Positions 27,818 to 36,772 are shown, counted from the stretch's first letter. The stretch is DNA of 64,000 bases from Marinagarivorans cellulosilyticus (GCF_021655555.1 NZ_AP023086.1:1374001-1438000); one strand, 5' to 3'. Notes: generated by a model not told the origin, from the sequence alone. Numbers and translations are program-made.

Positions 27818-28335
27818 CAAAGCCTCATTACCTGCCGAAAGTTAAAGATTGTTGCTACGAGCTGTGGGTGTAACACTGTCATTGTACGCCCGCAAAAAAC
27901 GAGAGTACCACGTCCCTAAAGTGAGCTGTGCGCCATTCTAGCCGAATGCGCCACTATTGAGAATGCGTTTGCAGGTTGATCCTGTGTGAGATATTGACTA
28001 CAGCCAGAGTACTTGAGGTCGCAAGGCTGCTCGGCATGTGAAAAGTGGTGTTTTCTTTTGTTGTGATGGCTAAGTGTGACGGGGTTGGTATTTTGTTGTT
28101 GGTGGATTGAAGACTTATTTTGATCTTAGTGTTAATGCCCTCACAGGGTGAGGAAAAACAGGCTTTGCCTAGATTGACTAAATATCGAATTCTTTCATTA
28201 TGAATGCATAGTTTCCAAAGGTGTTACAGCCTTCGCTTCTGTTCGGTCATTTCAAGCCCGTCCAGCCCATTTTTAAGATGAGAAGTTTGGAGTTTATTTT
28301 GGAGTTTATATTGGCGTTTATATTGGAGAGTTACG
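27818..28335. other. Divergent intergenic region between the T6SS cluster and the DUF1592 gene
   Basis: About 520 bp with no credible gene. It must hold the T6SS promoter (minus) and that of the DUF1592 operon (plus). No convincing sigma-70 or sigma-54 box was found. The last 50 bp hold three copies of a 12-bp repeat. Confidence 0.5.
28289..28324 (+). repeat. Three tandem copies of a 12-bp GGAGTTTATATT-type repeat before a start codon
   Basis: Units at 28289, 28301 and 28313, followed by GGAGAG (28325-28330), which is well placed as the ribosome binding site for the ATG at 28336. Each GGAG-containing repeat unit resembles a Shine-Dalgarno core. Confidence 0.8.
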
Positions 28336-31050
28336 ATGCTTAGAAGTTTATCGTTATGTTTGGCAGCAAGCCTACTGGTTGCCTGTACTGGCGGGCCAGA
28401 AACTGAGTCTAGTTCGCAGGCTGTGGATAGCTCAGCGGTGGTAACTAGTAGTTCGCAAGTTACTATATCCAGTGCTCCAATATCCAGTGCTCCAATTGAG
28501 AGTTCGTCGAGCGTCGCGGTTTCTAGTTCATCAGCCTCATCTCAAGCAACTGTATTTGTTGGCAATGCTATTGATGGCGCTAAGGCTTATGTTGATGAAA
28601 CTTGTGCGGGCTGCCACGCCAAAAATGATGATGGCAGTTTTGGTGTGAGTAAGTCCGGCATACTTTATAAATTCATTGTTGGCCAGTTCGATAGCCCAGG
28701 TTACTTGGCAGGTAATTACGAAGATAGCGAAGCTGGCTTGGCTCGATATATTCACGAGGTAATGCCTTATAACTCAGAGGGTGATTGTGAAGACCAATGC
28801 GCTGCCGACATTGCGGCTTACCTATGGCAGTTTAGCGGTTTAGATATTGAAGAAGCTTCCTTAACATGCGAAACCGATGACCCTGTTTATTACGGTCAGC
28901 GAAGCTTGAAGGTGCTGACCTCGTTTGAATACGAAAACTCTGTTCGCGCGCTGTTTAAAGCGCCTATTGATGACGCTTTATTAGCAGTTGATGGTGATTC
29001 GAACGTTGCCAATATGCCTAATCACAGCAAGGTGACAGTTGCTTACGCGCGTATGGAAACTTACCACCAAAACGCCTCTAAAATTGCCGATTGGGCAGCG
29101 GCGAATCAAAATGCTTGGCCTTTCTCGTGTGCAGATACGCAATCTGCGCAGTGCGCAAATTCATTTGTGAATGATTTTGCCTATTTGGCTTTTCGTCGTC
29201 CATTAACCGCGCAAGAGCGTGAGCGTTATAGCCAGATGATTACCAGTAGCGACTCTGGTTTGCGCTGGGCTTTCCACTCAGTATTAATGAGCCCGCAGTT
29301 TTTGTATCGCTCTGAGTTGGGTGTTCAAGTAGGCATTGCTAAAAACGATCCTAACTTTTTAACTGGTGGCGATAACGGCGCAAACTCAGGCGCAGGCAGT
29401 GCAGAGGGTTATAGCTTTGGTGCTGGTGCCGTGACTGTTAACGGTGCAGATTTTGCCACTAAAGGCGACGGTGTGGCGCTGGATGGCTTTGGTTACAACA
29501 TGTACACCAACGGTACTTCTAGCCAACAATTTAATTTCCCTGATCCAGCGCTGGTATCGATTACGGTTAAAGCAAACGATATGGATATGATGTGGCCTTT
29601 AATGGAGGTGAGTGTTGGTCAAACTATGGTGGCTGCCGAAATGGTCGAAAGCTATGATCAAGTGACTTACAAGTACTTAGTAACTGGTGTAAATGGTAAT
29701 CAGAACCTGTCAATTGCGTTTAACAATGATGGCGGTCGTGAACCTTACGGTACACCAGGTAATGATATTGATTTGCACATAGGTGATGTCACCGTTGGTG
29801 CTGCAGTGATGGCTGATGATAGCGATCCTATTGTGGTTGAGCAGGGCGATCCATTATTGCTAGCTGACGAAAACGCTTATGTTTTAGATCCTTTCGAGTA
29901 TGCCTCGGCTTTGGCTTACATCTATACCGGTGCAGGCCCTGACCGTGAACTATTGGATGCCGCAGGCAACGGTGACTTGAACGATAGCTCTAAGTTAAGT
30001 GTTCAAATTGATCGCATGCTAGATTCCGCACTGGGTCGTGAGCAGGTGGGTCGTTTTGCCGGTGTGTGGTTGCGTACCGATCGCGTGACATCTAAGCAGC
30101 GTGATGCAGCGGTATTAACCGACCAAGTAAAAGCCTCTATGGCGCAAGAAGTGAGAGAACTTTATAGCCACTTTTTCTATGGCAATGATCCATTCTCTGG
30201 TTTCTATAAGGGTGATGTGGCCATGTTGGATCAGACGTTGTCTGACTACTATGGTGTACCAGGCGGTGGTGCTCAGCATATGCAGTTTGCACCGGTAGAT
30301 ACCAGTACATCCGATGAGCGTGGCGGTGTATTAACCACGGGCGCATTTATGGTGGTCAATGCCCACGATGATCGTACTTCGCCTATCCATCGTGCGGTTC
30401 ATGTGCGCCAAGATATGTTATGTCACAACATTCCGTTGCCAACAGCCGGTGCTTTGCAGCAAGAGCGTGATGCGGCGGTTGCCCGCGCGCAAGAGCGTGA
30501 AGCCGAAGGCGATTTGAGTACTTGGGAGTTCTACAATATTCAAACCAACTACCTGCCTGGTACCGATGATCCAACCACAGACGCTTGTGAGAGCTGTCAT
30601 GCTGAGATTATTAACCCGTTAGCCATGATGGAAGATTACGACAATATGGGCCGCTTCCGTACTACGCAAAAAGGCTTGGGCCCCACGGGTGTTGAGGGTG
30701 TGGCCATTAAAACAACTGGTACGCTCTACGGGGTTACCGGTGTGAGTAATGATGAGCTAGCCGGTCAGCGCTTGCCATTGAGCGGCGGAGCCAAAGGCCT
30801 TTCTAAAGTGCTTGCAGGCTTGGATGGTGTTAACAGCTGTTTAATTGAAAAATCATTCCGCTTTTCAACGGCTACTTCAATTAACGTGGATTCACAGGTT
30901 AGCGGTGAAAACCCTCTTACCGTCGAGCAGCAAGATCACTTTGTGTGTGTTGCTGAAAATCTTAGATCAGAAATGGATGCCAATGATGGTAGCCCGCGCG
31001 CGATGTTGAAAGCGCTGGGTATGTCGGATGTCATTCGCTTTAGGAAGTAA
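28336..31050 (+). CDS. Haem-binding lipoprotein, DUF1592/DUF1588 family, with an inserted CBM-like domain
   Basis: Protein of 904 residues. The signal peptide ends in the lipobox LLVAC and a Ser/Val-rich linker (about 25-75) follows. A cytochrome c domain has CAGCH at 90-94. The DUF1595-like segment FAYLAFRRPLTAQERERY, the DUF1592 region (about 500-640), the DUF1588 region with a second haem motif CESCH (751-755) followed by NPLAMMEDYDNMGRFR, and a DUF1585-like C-terminus then follow. These domains occur together in secreted proteins of Planctomycetes and Cellvibrionales. Residues about 356-492 interrupt the core and resemble the small calcium-dependent xylan-binding modules CBM36/CBM60. That assignment is from pattern only. 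The neighbour encodes DUF1552, the usual partner. The reaction is unknown. Confidence 0.85.
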   Translation: MLRSLSLCLAASLLVACTGGPETESSSQAVDSSAVVTSSSQVTISSAPISSAPIESSSSVAVSSSSASSQATVFVGNAIDGAKAYVDETCAGCHAKNDDGSFGVSKSGILYKFIVGQFDSPGYLAGNYEDSEAGLARYIHEVMPYNSEGDCEDQCAADIAAYLWQFSGLDIEEASLTCETDDPVYYGQRSLKVLTSFEYENSVRALFKAPIDDALLAVDGDSNVANMPNHSKVTVAYARMETYHQNASKIADWAAANQNAWPFSCADTQSAQCANSFVNDFAYLAFRRPLTAQERERYSQMITSSDSGLRWAFHSVLMSPQFLYRSELGVQVGIAKNDPNFLTGGDNGANSGAGSAEGYSFGAGAVTVNGADFATKGDGVALDGFGYNMYTNGTSSQQFNFPDPALVSITVKANDMDMMWPLMEVSVGQTMVAAEMVESYDQVTYKYLVTGVNGNQNLSIAFNNDGGREPYGTPGNDIDLHIGDVTVGAAVMADDSDPIVVEQGDPLLLADENAYVLDPFEYASALAYIYTGAGPDRELLDAAGNGDLNDSSKLSVQIDRMLDSALGREQVGRFAGVWLRTDRVTSKQRDAAVLTDQVKASMAQEVRELYSHFFYGNDPFSGFYKGDVAMLDQTLSDYYGVPGGGAQHMQFAPVDTSTSDERGGVLTTGAFMVVNAHDDRTSPIHRAVHVRQDMLCHNIPLPTAGALQQERDAAVARAQEREAEGDLSTWEFYNIQTNYLPGTDDPTTDACESCHAEIINPLAMMEDYDNMGRFRTTQKGLGPTGVEGVAIKTTGTLYGVTGVSNDELAGQRLPLSGGAKGLSKVLAGLDGVNSCLIEKSFRFSTATSINVDSQVSGENPLTVEQQDHFVCVAENLRSEMDANDGSPRAMLKALGMSDVIRFRK

Positions 31051-31130
31051 CAAATAGGCTGGGTTTACTCAGCCTCTTCTAAGCTTAAGACAATACATAA
31101 ATTTATTTCTAGATTTTGACAGGTTGAATT

Positions 31131-32492
31131 ATGAAAGACATTCGAGACATTAAAAAAACGCTTCCAGGCCACAAAGCGGACCGGATTATTCGAGTGCGTG
31201 AGCGCATGTCGCAGGCCAAGGCTAACTGGTTGGGTTATCAGCGTGAGCAAGAGCGCGCGCATGAAGAAAAGCGGCAATTTGTCGCCCGTGACCGACGTAA
31301 CTTTTTATCGATGATAGCGAAAGCTGGTATTTCTATGCCGGTCTTACGCGCATCTTCATTATTGGCTGGTTTGATGGCGACTCGCCACGCCATGGCTGCA
31401 GGCCCAGAATTAAGAGTTGTGTATTGTTATATCAACAGTGGCGCGCGTAATGACCAATGGTTGCCGGCCAGTGCTAGCAATATGAATAATGTATCCCAAC
31501 CTTACGCGGGCGTGGCTTCGGTTTGTCGCTTTCGTCAAGTAGATGCATTAATTGAAGGGCATGGTGCGGCGGCACATGCACTGGGCGGCATTAATAATAG
31601 TGGTGGCGCCTACGGTATTCCTACTTACGATCAGCGCATTGCTGAAGTCTTGGGCGGCACTACACCAATCCCTTACATCTATGCTGGTTCTGATGCCGGT
31701 TTGGGCGTGGATGCTGGGCCGAATACCATGGTGAGTACAACTGGGCCCTTTATCGATAGCCCTGCCGCGCTTTATGAAAAAGTGTTCAATTCAAAAATTG
31801 AAGTGGGTACTGACACAACTTACGAAAGCGCATTCGCCGCGCAATACGAAGCCATTACCTCGATCAAAAGTAAGCTTAGCAGCGAAGAGTTAATACGCCT
31901 TGAAGAGCACGAGCAGGCGCTCATGAAAATCGAAGAAAATATCCGTAAAGCTTCTGAAGCGGATCAGCCTGATCAAGCAAGTTGTAGCGCAACCTATACC
32001 GACGGCAACAACATTGTCGATAAAGGTAAGGCGCAGGCCGATATTATTGTGGCAGCCATGAAATGTGGTTTAACCAAAGTGGCAACTCTGCAGTTGGGTA
32101 ATCACCAAGGTGCGTGGCGTGGGCACGATACGGCCTACCAGGGTGATGCGCATAACTCGTGTCACAGCTCTGGCCCTGAAACTAACGATGAAATGATGCG
32201 TTATATCCATCAGGTGCCAGCCTATTTCATTAAACGTTTAATGGATGAAGGTTTGATTAATACCACAGCGTTTGTACAAACAACCTGTATGGGTAACGGT
32301 CGAAACCACTCGACGCCTTGCGCGCCAGTAATGGTTGCCTCTGGCTTACCTGGTTTTAGTCGTGGATTCTCTTCGCAGGCTAACAACTCGTCTGTGGGCA
32401 ATATTCGCGATTTTAACCGGACCATTCCAATGGGGATGGGCTTAAGTGGCGGCATGTTTGATGCGCCTAGTAATACCATTAATCTGCTTTAG
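31131..32492 (+). CDS. Tat-exported DUF1552 protein
   Basis: Protein of 453 residues. A twin-arginine motif RRNFL at 55-59 and the following hydrophobic stretch ending near AMAAG predict export as a folded protein. The n-region is unusually long (54 residues), so a later start such as Met26 is possible. The body matches the DUF1552 family: GINNSGGAYG, SKLSSEELIRLEEHEQAL and QLGNHQGAWRGHDTAYQG. DUF1552 genes nearly always follow DUF1592/DUF1588 genes, as here (80 bp gap), and a shared extracellular or periplasmic redox role is inferred. No experimental function is known to me. Confidence 0.88.
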   Translation: MKDIRDIKKTLPGHKADRIIRVRERMSQAKANWLGYQREQERAHEEKRQFVARDRRNFLSMIAKAGISMPVLRASSLLAGLMATRHAMAAGPELRVVYCYINSGARNDQWLPASASNMNNVSQPYAGVASVCRFRQVDALIEGHGAAAHALGGINNSGGAYGIPTYDQRIAEVLGGTTPIPYIYAGSDAGLGVDAGPNTMVSTTGPFIDSPAALYEKVFNSKIEVGTDTTYESAFAAQYEAITSIKSKLSSEELIRLEEHEQALMKIEENIRKASEADQPDQASCSATYTDGNNIVDKGKAQADIIVAAMKCGLTKVATLQLGNHQGAWRGHDTAYQGDAHNSCHSSGPETNDEMMRYIHQVPAYFIKRLMDEGLINTTAFVQTTCMGNGRNHSTPCAPVMVASGLPGFSRGFSSQANNSSVGNIRDFNRTIPMGMGLSGGMFDAPSNTINLL

Positions 32493-32563
32493 ATTTTTGT
32501 TATTAGCTCAGCTCGATAGACTGCAATAGTTCGTGTTCTTTGGGTGGGCTTATAGCTTACCGT

Positions 32564-32600
32564 AAAAGCCCAGCCGCTTAGTGAGAGGCTGGGCTTTTTT
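32564..32600 (+). terminator. Rho-independent terminator after the DUF1552 gene
   Basis: 12-bp stem (32564-32575 and 32587-32598), 11-nt loop and a T tract. It lies immediately upstream of the next ribosome binding site, so some readthrough into the DUF1566 genes is possible. Confidence 0.88.
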
Positions 32601-32618
32601 ACTATAGAGGAGGTGTTT

Positions 32619-33458
32619 TTGTTAACTGTTGTAAAGGGGCTTGCGGGTACTATTGCTGCGGCTTGCGTGACATTATTGGCTGCTTGTGGCGGCAGTAATG
32701 ACCGGCCGCCACAAGAAAGTAGCCAAGTTGCATTGCCGTTAAACGACACGGGTGTTTCGCATTGTGGGAGTGATGTTGACGTGTTTTCTGTTGGCCCATT
32801 GGTCGGTTGCGATTTAAGTCATTATTCCGCGCAAGATGCTGAAGTAGGGCGCGATTTCCAAGCGGCCTCTGGCCTGCTTGAAAAACAAGGTGGCGGCGCG
32901 GCGGGTTTTGATTTCGTCAAGCTTGATGAATCTGGCGTTGCACTGGTCGATCAGCATTTAACGTGGGACGCATCTAACAGTGCAGCATTGGGGGCTCGGT
33001 GGGCGTGTGTGGAGGATAAGCATACAGGCTTGATTTGGGAGGTTAAACATTCCTCCGCAGAGCATCCACGCTATGGTGGAAATACCTACAGCTGGTATAG
33101 CGATGATATGCACACCAATGGCGGTGAATCGGGTAGCCAAGATGGTGGTGAATGCTCCGAGGGCCGCTGCGATAGCGCGGGTTATATTGCATTAATTAAT
33201 GCAGCGGCTTTGTGTGGTTATGATGACTGGCGGCTGCCGACAACTACCGAATTTTTAACTATCGGGCACTTGGGGCGAGGTGACCCGTCTATTGATGTTG
33301 CATATTTTCCGAATACTTTAGGGTTGCGCCATTGGTCTGCACAGACTTATCAAAAAACGCCTTTTCTTGCGTGGTATATGTATTTTAGTGACGGTAGTGT
33401 TAGCTTTACTGGTAAAGGTGATCCGTCTTATTTACGCTTGGTGCGCGGAGGCTTGTAA
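32619..33458 (+). CDS. DUF1566-domain lipoprotein
   Basis: About 279 residues. The signal peptide ends in a lipobox LLAAC followed by Gly-Gly. The C-terminal half is a DUF1566 (Lcl C-terminal) domain, recognised by TGLIWEVK near the middle, CGYDDWRLPTTTEFLTI, and SYLRLVRGG at the end. Such domains are common in secreted proteins and are probably lectin-like, but the ligand is unknown. AGGAGG overlaps a GTG at 32613, so the TTG at 32619, 5 nt away, is the better start. The stop overlaps the next ATG. Confidence 0.78.
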   Translation: MLTVVKGLAGTIAAACVTLLAACGGSNDRPPQESSQVALPLNDTGVSHCGSDVDVFSVGPLVGCDLSHYSAQDAEVGRDFQAASGLLEKQGGGAAGFDFVKLDESGVALVDQHLTWDASNSAALGARWACVEDKHTGLIWEVKHSSAEHPRYGGNTYSWYSDDMHTNGGESGSQDGGECSEGRCDSAGYIALINAAALCGYDDWRLPTTTEFLTIGHLGRGDPSIDVAYFPNTLGLRHWSAQTYQKTPFLAWYMYFSDGSVSFTGKGDPSYLRLVRGGL

Positions 33459-33997
33459 TGTTATTCACCTGTGAAAAAAGTCGCCTGTGTGTTTTGGTGT
33501 GCACGGCGGTTGTTGTTGGCAGTTTATTTATTGCTTCAAAGGCTTGGGCTGAGTGCTTACTGCGTGACGATTCTCGGTTCAATCTTTTGGATAATAGTGC
33601 GGTAGTGGAAGATGCTAATACGGGTTTGCATTGGCAGCGTTGTTTGGTCGGATACCGTTTGAACACCGAAGGTGACAGTTGCGCATTGAGCGTTAATGGC
33701 GCTGTACGCTTTGATTGGCGAGGCGCTTTTACAGCGGCGAGTAATGCTGCGGGCTGGCGATTGCCCAATGTGAAAGAGCTGGAATCACTGGTTGATCGCA
33801 ACTGTTTTGAGCCTGCAGTACAAACCCATATTTTCCCGACCATTGATGACGTTATGATGGGCGCGCATTGGACATCGTCCCAAATAGAGGGTTACGCCGG
33901 TGGCGCTTGGACTGTGAATTTTAAAACAGGGTCTGTGATATCTTCAGATAAATCTGAATTGCTGCCAGTGCGGTTAGTTCGCGATGCTCAGCAGTAG
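33458..33997 (+). CDS. DUF1566-domain exported protein
   Basis: Protein of 179 residues. The N-terminal signal peptide is likely cleaved after SKAWA. The mature protein is a single DUF1566/Lcl domain with TGLHWQRC, AAGWRLPNVKELESLVDR, HWTSSQ and LLPVRLVRD. It overlaps the preceding DUF1566 gene by one base (TAATG), so the two are probably co-translated. Six cysteines in the mature part may form disulphides. Function unknown. Confidence 0.78.
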   Translation: MLFTCEKSRLCVLVCTAVVVGSLFIASKAWAECLLRDDSRFNLLDNSAVVEDANTGLHWQRCLVGYRLNTEGDSCALSVNGAVRFDWRGAFTAASNAAGWRLPNVKELESLVDRNCFEPAVQTHIFPTIDDVMMGAHWTSSQIEGYAGGAWTVNFKTGSVISSDKSELLPVRLVRDAQQ

Positions 33998-34254
33998 TTT
34001 TGTTGCTAAGTGGTTTTTAGGAGCGGCGGAAGGCTTAGCTTTTGGATGGTAAGGCTGCAGGTCGAAAGGCGGCCTTTAATGATGCTAAGCACTGGCGCCT
34101 GATGCGTGCTTTCGGAGGGTTCGCCCGCGTACAATGGCTACAGGAGGCGGCTTTAGTTGATCAGAATAGTGGGCGTAGTCTTGCTTTGAGTAGATGGGGT
34201 TTTGTTTAGAGGCCTGCGAGCGAGGCCCCTGTGCTGGTTCGGCTATTTTAAGGC

Positions 34255-34722
34255 CTACATCTGCGATTGTAGGTAATTCTCAAGCCCAATACGCTTGATT
34301 AAGCCGAGTTGCTGCTCCAGCCAAAAAGCGTGATCTTTTTCTGTGTCATCCAATAGTTTTTCAAGAATTTCACGTGTGACAAAGTCTTTTTCGGTCTCAC
34401 ATAACGCAATGGCACTTTTGAGTGCTTTGGCCACGGCGTACTCGACGTCCAAATCGCTTTGCAGCATGCTGGGGACGTCGCTGCCAATATTCAGGCCGTC
34501 GCGCGTGATCATGTCGGGTTTGCCCTCTAAAAAGAGGATGCGCGCGATCAGTTCTTTAGCGTGACCTTTTTCGTCGTCAAATTCGTGAGCAATACGCTCG
34601 TGCAGCTTAGAAAGCCCCCAGTCGGCATACATCTCAGAGTGGATAAAGTACTGGTCCATTGCGGCTAGCTCATAAGCTAAAAGGCCATTGAGTGCTTTGA
34701 TGATAGCGGTATTTGATTTCAT
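34255..34722 (-). CDS. bfr: Bacterioferritin subunit with ferroxidase centre (lacks the haem-ligand Met)
   Basis: Protein of 155 residues, full length for bacterioferritin. All ferroxidase ligands seen in E. coli Bfr are present: Glu18, Glu51, His54, a Glu in the DLDVEYAV segment (position 94), Glu127 and His130. Position 52, where Met binds haem in E. coli, is Lys. This matches the catalytic, non-haem-binding subunit of the two-subunit bacterioferritins known from Neisseria and Pseudomonas. The partner gene starts just upstream, with a 2-bp gap. It stores iron as a ferric mineral in the cytoplasm. Confidence 0.93.
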   Translation of the reverse strand: MKSNTAIIKALNGLLAYELAAMDQYFIHSEMYADWGLSKLHERIAHEFDDEKGHAKELIARILFLEGKPDMITRDGLNIGSDVPSMLQSDLDVEYAVAKALKSAIALCETEKDFVTREILEKLLDDTEKDHAFWLEQQLGLIKRIGLENYLQSQM

Positions 34723-34724
34723 GA

Positions 34725-35201
34725 CTATTCGCCCTCCGCCATTTGTGATTGTAAGTAGTTTTGAATGCCTGTAGTGCTAATAAGTTGTTGCTGGGTTTCT
34801 AGCCAGTCTAGGTATTCTTCTTCGTACTCAAGAATATCGCTGAGCATTAAGCGGCTAACGTAGTCCTGAACTGATTCACAGGTGGCAATAGCGGCTTTAA
34901 GTTGCGTGATTTGCTGGTTTTGAAATTTTAAGTCGCACGCTAGCATTTCTTCGGCGTGTTCACCTATTTGCAATGCTTCTAACTTTTGCAAATTTGGCAG
35001 GCCGCCTAGCATTAAAATGCGCTCGATGATCTCGTCGGCTTGCTTCATGTCCTTGATTGATTTTTTGTAGCTCACATTATTGAGGTTTTCAAAGCCCCAA
35101 TTGCGGTACATGCGCGCATGCAGAAAATAGCGGTTAATGGAGGTGAGCTCGCTCGTCAGTACGCTGTTAAGTGTATCGAGAACATTAGGTGCAGCTTGCA
35201 T
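34725..35201 (-). CDS. bfr: Bacterioferritin subunit with haem-ligand Met52 but degenerate ferroxidase centre
   Basis: Protein of 158 residues. Met52 is present (IKDMKQA), so inter-subunit haem binding is expected. The di-iron ligands are largely replaced: Asp51, Gln54, a Gln at the position equivalent to Glu94, and Tyr at the position equivalent to His130. Glu18 remains. This complements the downstream subunit, so hetero-oligomeric 24-mers are likely. The haem would help release stored iron by electron transfer. It is probably iron-regulated, although I could not define a Fur box. First gene of a two-gene operon. Confidence 0.93.
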   Translation of the reverse strand: MQAAPNVLDTLNSVLTSELTSINRYFLHARMYRNWGFENLNNVSYKKSIKDMKQADEIIERILMLGGLPNLQKLEALQIGEHAEEMLACDLKFQNQQITQLKAAIATCESVQDYVSRLMLSDILEYEEEYLDWLETQQQLISTTGIQNYLQSQMAEGE

Positions 35202-35366
35202 GGGAGGCTCCTGTTCGGTGGGTGGCGCAGAAAGTATGCGGGTAAAGTATCGCCTAAGTTTACTCCTACTTTGCGCTAGCTACAAAATTTTAAGCCAAAA
35301 ATATAAATCTATTTGCGTAATGATAATGCTTTCTATTTAGTTTATTTTACGTTTTAAGAATATAAA

Positions 35367-35389
35367 AAAAGGAGCCAGCGGCTCCTTTT
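35367..35389 (-). terminator. Terminator at the end of the DUF4402/chaperone operon
   Basis: Stem GGAGCC/GGCTCC (35371-35376 and 35380-35385) extended by four A-T pairs, 3-nt loop, T run on the minus strand. It lies just past the chaperone stop and may act in both directions. Confidence 0.88.
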
Positions 35390-35404
35390 GAGTTGTTTTT
35401 TATT

Positions 35405-36208
35405 TTAATGTCGTATGGCCGCTTTACCCAATATTTGGCCATCGAACTCATCGGCGCCTTTGTATAAAACTTGAACGACTGCACCCTTAGGAATATCTGG
35501 AACTTGTAATATTATATTGGCTTGGCGTTGTTTTGATTCACGAAAAACAGCAATGTTGTGTGCTTCTCCAATCTGTTGGGTCTTTTGGTTGCCCACTTTC
35601 ATATAGGCATAAAGGCTGCCGTATGTGCTGTAATCGCCGTCGTGGCTTAGCAAAACAGAAATGTTTTTCTGGTCCTTTTTACTTTTTTTAATATCCAGAG
35701 AGGCAATTTCTATTTTTGATTTAACCGGGCCTTTTCTGACTATAATTGGAATGCTAAATGATAATTGCGGAATGATTTGTACTTTCATTCCCTTTGTATT
35801 TTTGTCGTCAATTTTGGGTAAGCTGGCGATGGCTTTCATCATTAGGTGGGAGCGATATTCTCCGGGGGCTAAATCTTTTGGCATGCGCAGGCGAAGTTTA
35901 ATCTTTTGATATTCCCCCGGTTTTATTGTGACCTGGCGTGGACTATGGCGAATAAATTTTGAAGCCGATAGTGCATTTTCACTAACATCGGTGTATCCGC
36001 CGTTGGTGGTTTGTAATTTTTCTTCCCATTGGATGTTGTAGGTTTTTACTTCTGTTGAGCTATTAAGTAGTGTGATCTCCGCTGTGCGAGTATCTTCATC
36101 TAAAACTGCTCGAAATGGTTTTATCAGCAAGTTCGCATAGCTCAAGTGACTGCTAAGCAGAAGGAAAATAGCGGCAAAAAGGGGGAAGTATTTGAAATGC
36201 CTATTCAT
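35405..36208 (-). CDS. Periplasmic pilus chaperone (PapD-like superfamily)
   Basis: Protein of 267 residues with a signal peptide ending near LSYA. The N-terminal Ig-like domain, with LLIKPFRAVLDEDTRTAEITLLNSS, then VTIKPGEYQKIKLRLRMP and APGEYRSHLMMK, follows the chaperone fold in which the G1 strand donates to pilus subunits. The classical PapD Arg/Lys pocket is not clearly conserved, and the sequence is closer to the alternative (alpha or archaic) chaperones such as EcpB/CsuC. It is the last gene of the minus-strand subunit operon, opposite the usher. Confidence 0.82.
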   Translation of the reverse strand: MNRHFKYFPLFAAIFLLLSSHLSYANLLIKPFRAVLDEDTRTAEITLLNSSTEVKTYNIQWEEKLQTTNGGYTDVSENALSASKFIRHSPRQVTIKPGEYQKIKLRLRMPKDLAPGEYRSHLMMKAIASLPKIDDKNTKGMKVQIIPQLSFSIPIIVRKGPVKSKIEIASLDIKKSKKDQKNISVLLSHDGDYSTYGSLYAYMKVGNQKTQQIGEAHNIAVFRESKQRQANIILQVPDIPKGAVVQVLYKGADEFDGQILGKAAIRH

Positions 36209-36248
36209 GGCGTCTCCTGTTATTGCAAATTGTTATGACTGAGTGTTC

Positions 36249-36686
36249 TTACCAGCTGATGGTTATATTCATAGTTCCAGTATAGTTTCCATCACCATAA
36301 CTGCCACCAAGCCCCGTTGTTTTTAACGATGCCCCAAGGTCTAATAATGCCTCTCCACTACCGTCGGTAATAATCGGGTCGTGGGTGAAGTCTTCAATCA
36401 GTAAATTGGGAGCCCCCGTTCGCTGAAGAACAAAGTCGTTGATGTTGATTACTAACGGGGTGAAGGCTGGGTATGCGGATAGGCGATATTGCCCTGGTTG
36501 CCCATGCATTAGCGGATAAATTTTGTAGCTATAAACGGGAGTGCCACCGTTTTTAGAAATGACAATGCTTGATTGTGCATCGTTGGCGGCTATAGCAAAG
36601 CTGCCAAATGAAATTGCTTGCTCTTCAGTTACTGCCGCAATACACAGTGATGGAATTACGAGTACTAGTGCAATAAAAATTTTCAA
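36249..36686 (-). CDS. DUF4402-type surface subunit, minor
   Basis: About 145 residues with a signal peptide ending near CIAA. The mature part ends in NYTGTMNITISW, matching the C-terminal strand motif of the two longer DUF4402 proteins next door. I prefer the TTG at 36686 because GGAGG sits 8 nt upstream. The ATG at 36701 has no ribosome binding site and is itself overlapped by that GGAGG. Its different length and position after a terminator suggest a minor, tip or anchor subunit. Confidence 0.75.
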   Translation of the reverse strand: MKIFIALVLVIPSLCIAAVTEEQAISFGSFAIAANDAQSSIVISKNGGTPVYSYKIYPLMHGQPGQYRLSAYPAFTPLVININDFVLQRTGAPNLLIEDFTHDPIITDGSGEALLDLGASLKTTGLGGSYGDGNYTGTMNITISW

Positions 36687-36705
36687 GAAATAACCCTCCA
36701 TTAAA

Positions 36706-36725
36706 AAAGCGGCCGTAGCCGCTTT
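36706..36725 (-). terminator. Intra-operon terminator between major and minor DUF4402 genes
   Basis: 8-bp stem (36706-36713 and 36718-36725), 4-nt loop, followed on the minus strand by a T run. It would reduce expression of the minor subunit and chaperone relative to the two major subunits. Confidence 0.78.
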
Positions 36726-36772
36726 ATCAATATCTTATAGTCAAGGTAGCTCAGCAATTTGCTTGCCGCCAC

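Noticed and set aside
27846..28280. Search for a sigma-54 or sigma-70 promoter for the T6SS operon
   Set aside because: No pair of boxes with good spacing could be singled out by eye.
34211..34227. Hairpin GGCCT/AGGCC beyond the bacterioferritin stop
   Set aside because: Only five base pairs and no T tract on the minus strand, so too weak to call a terminator.
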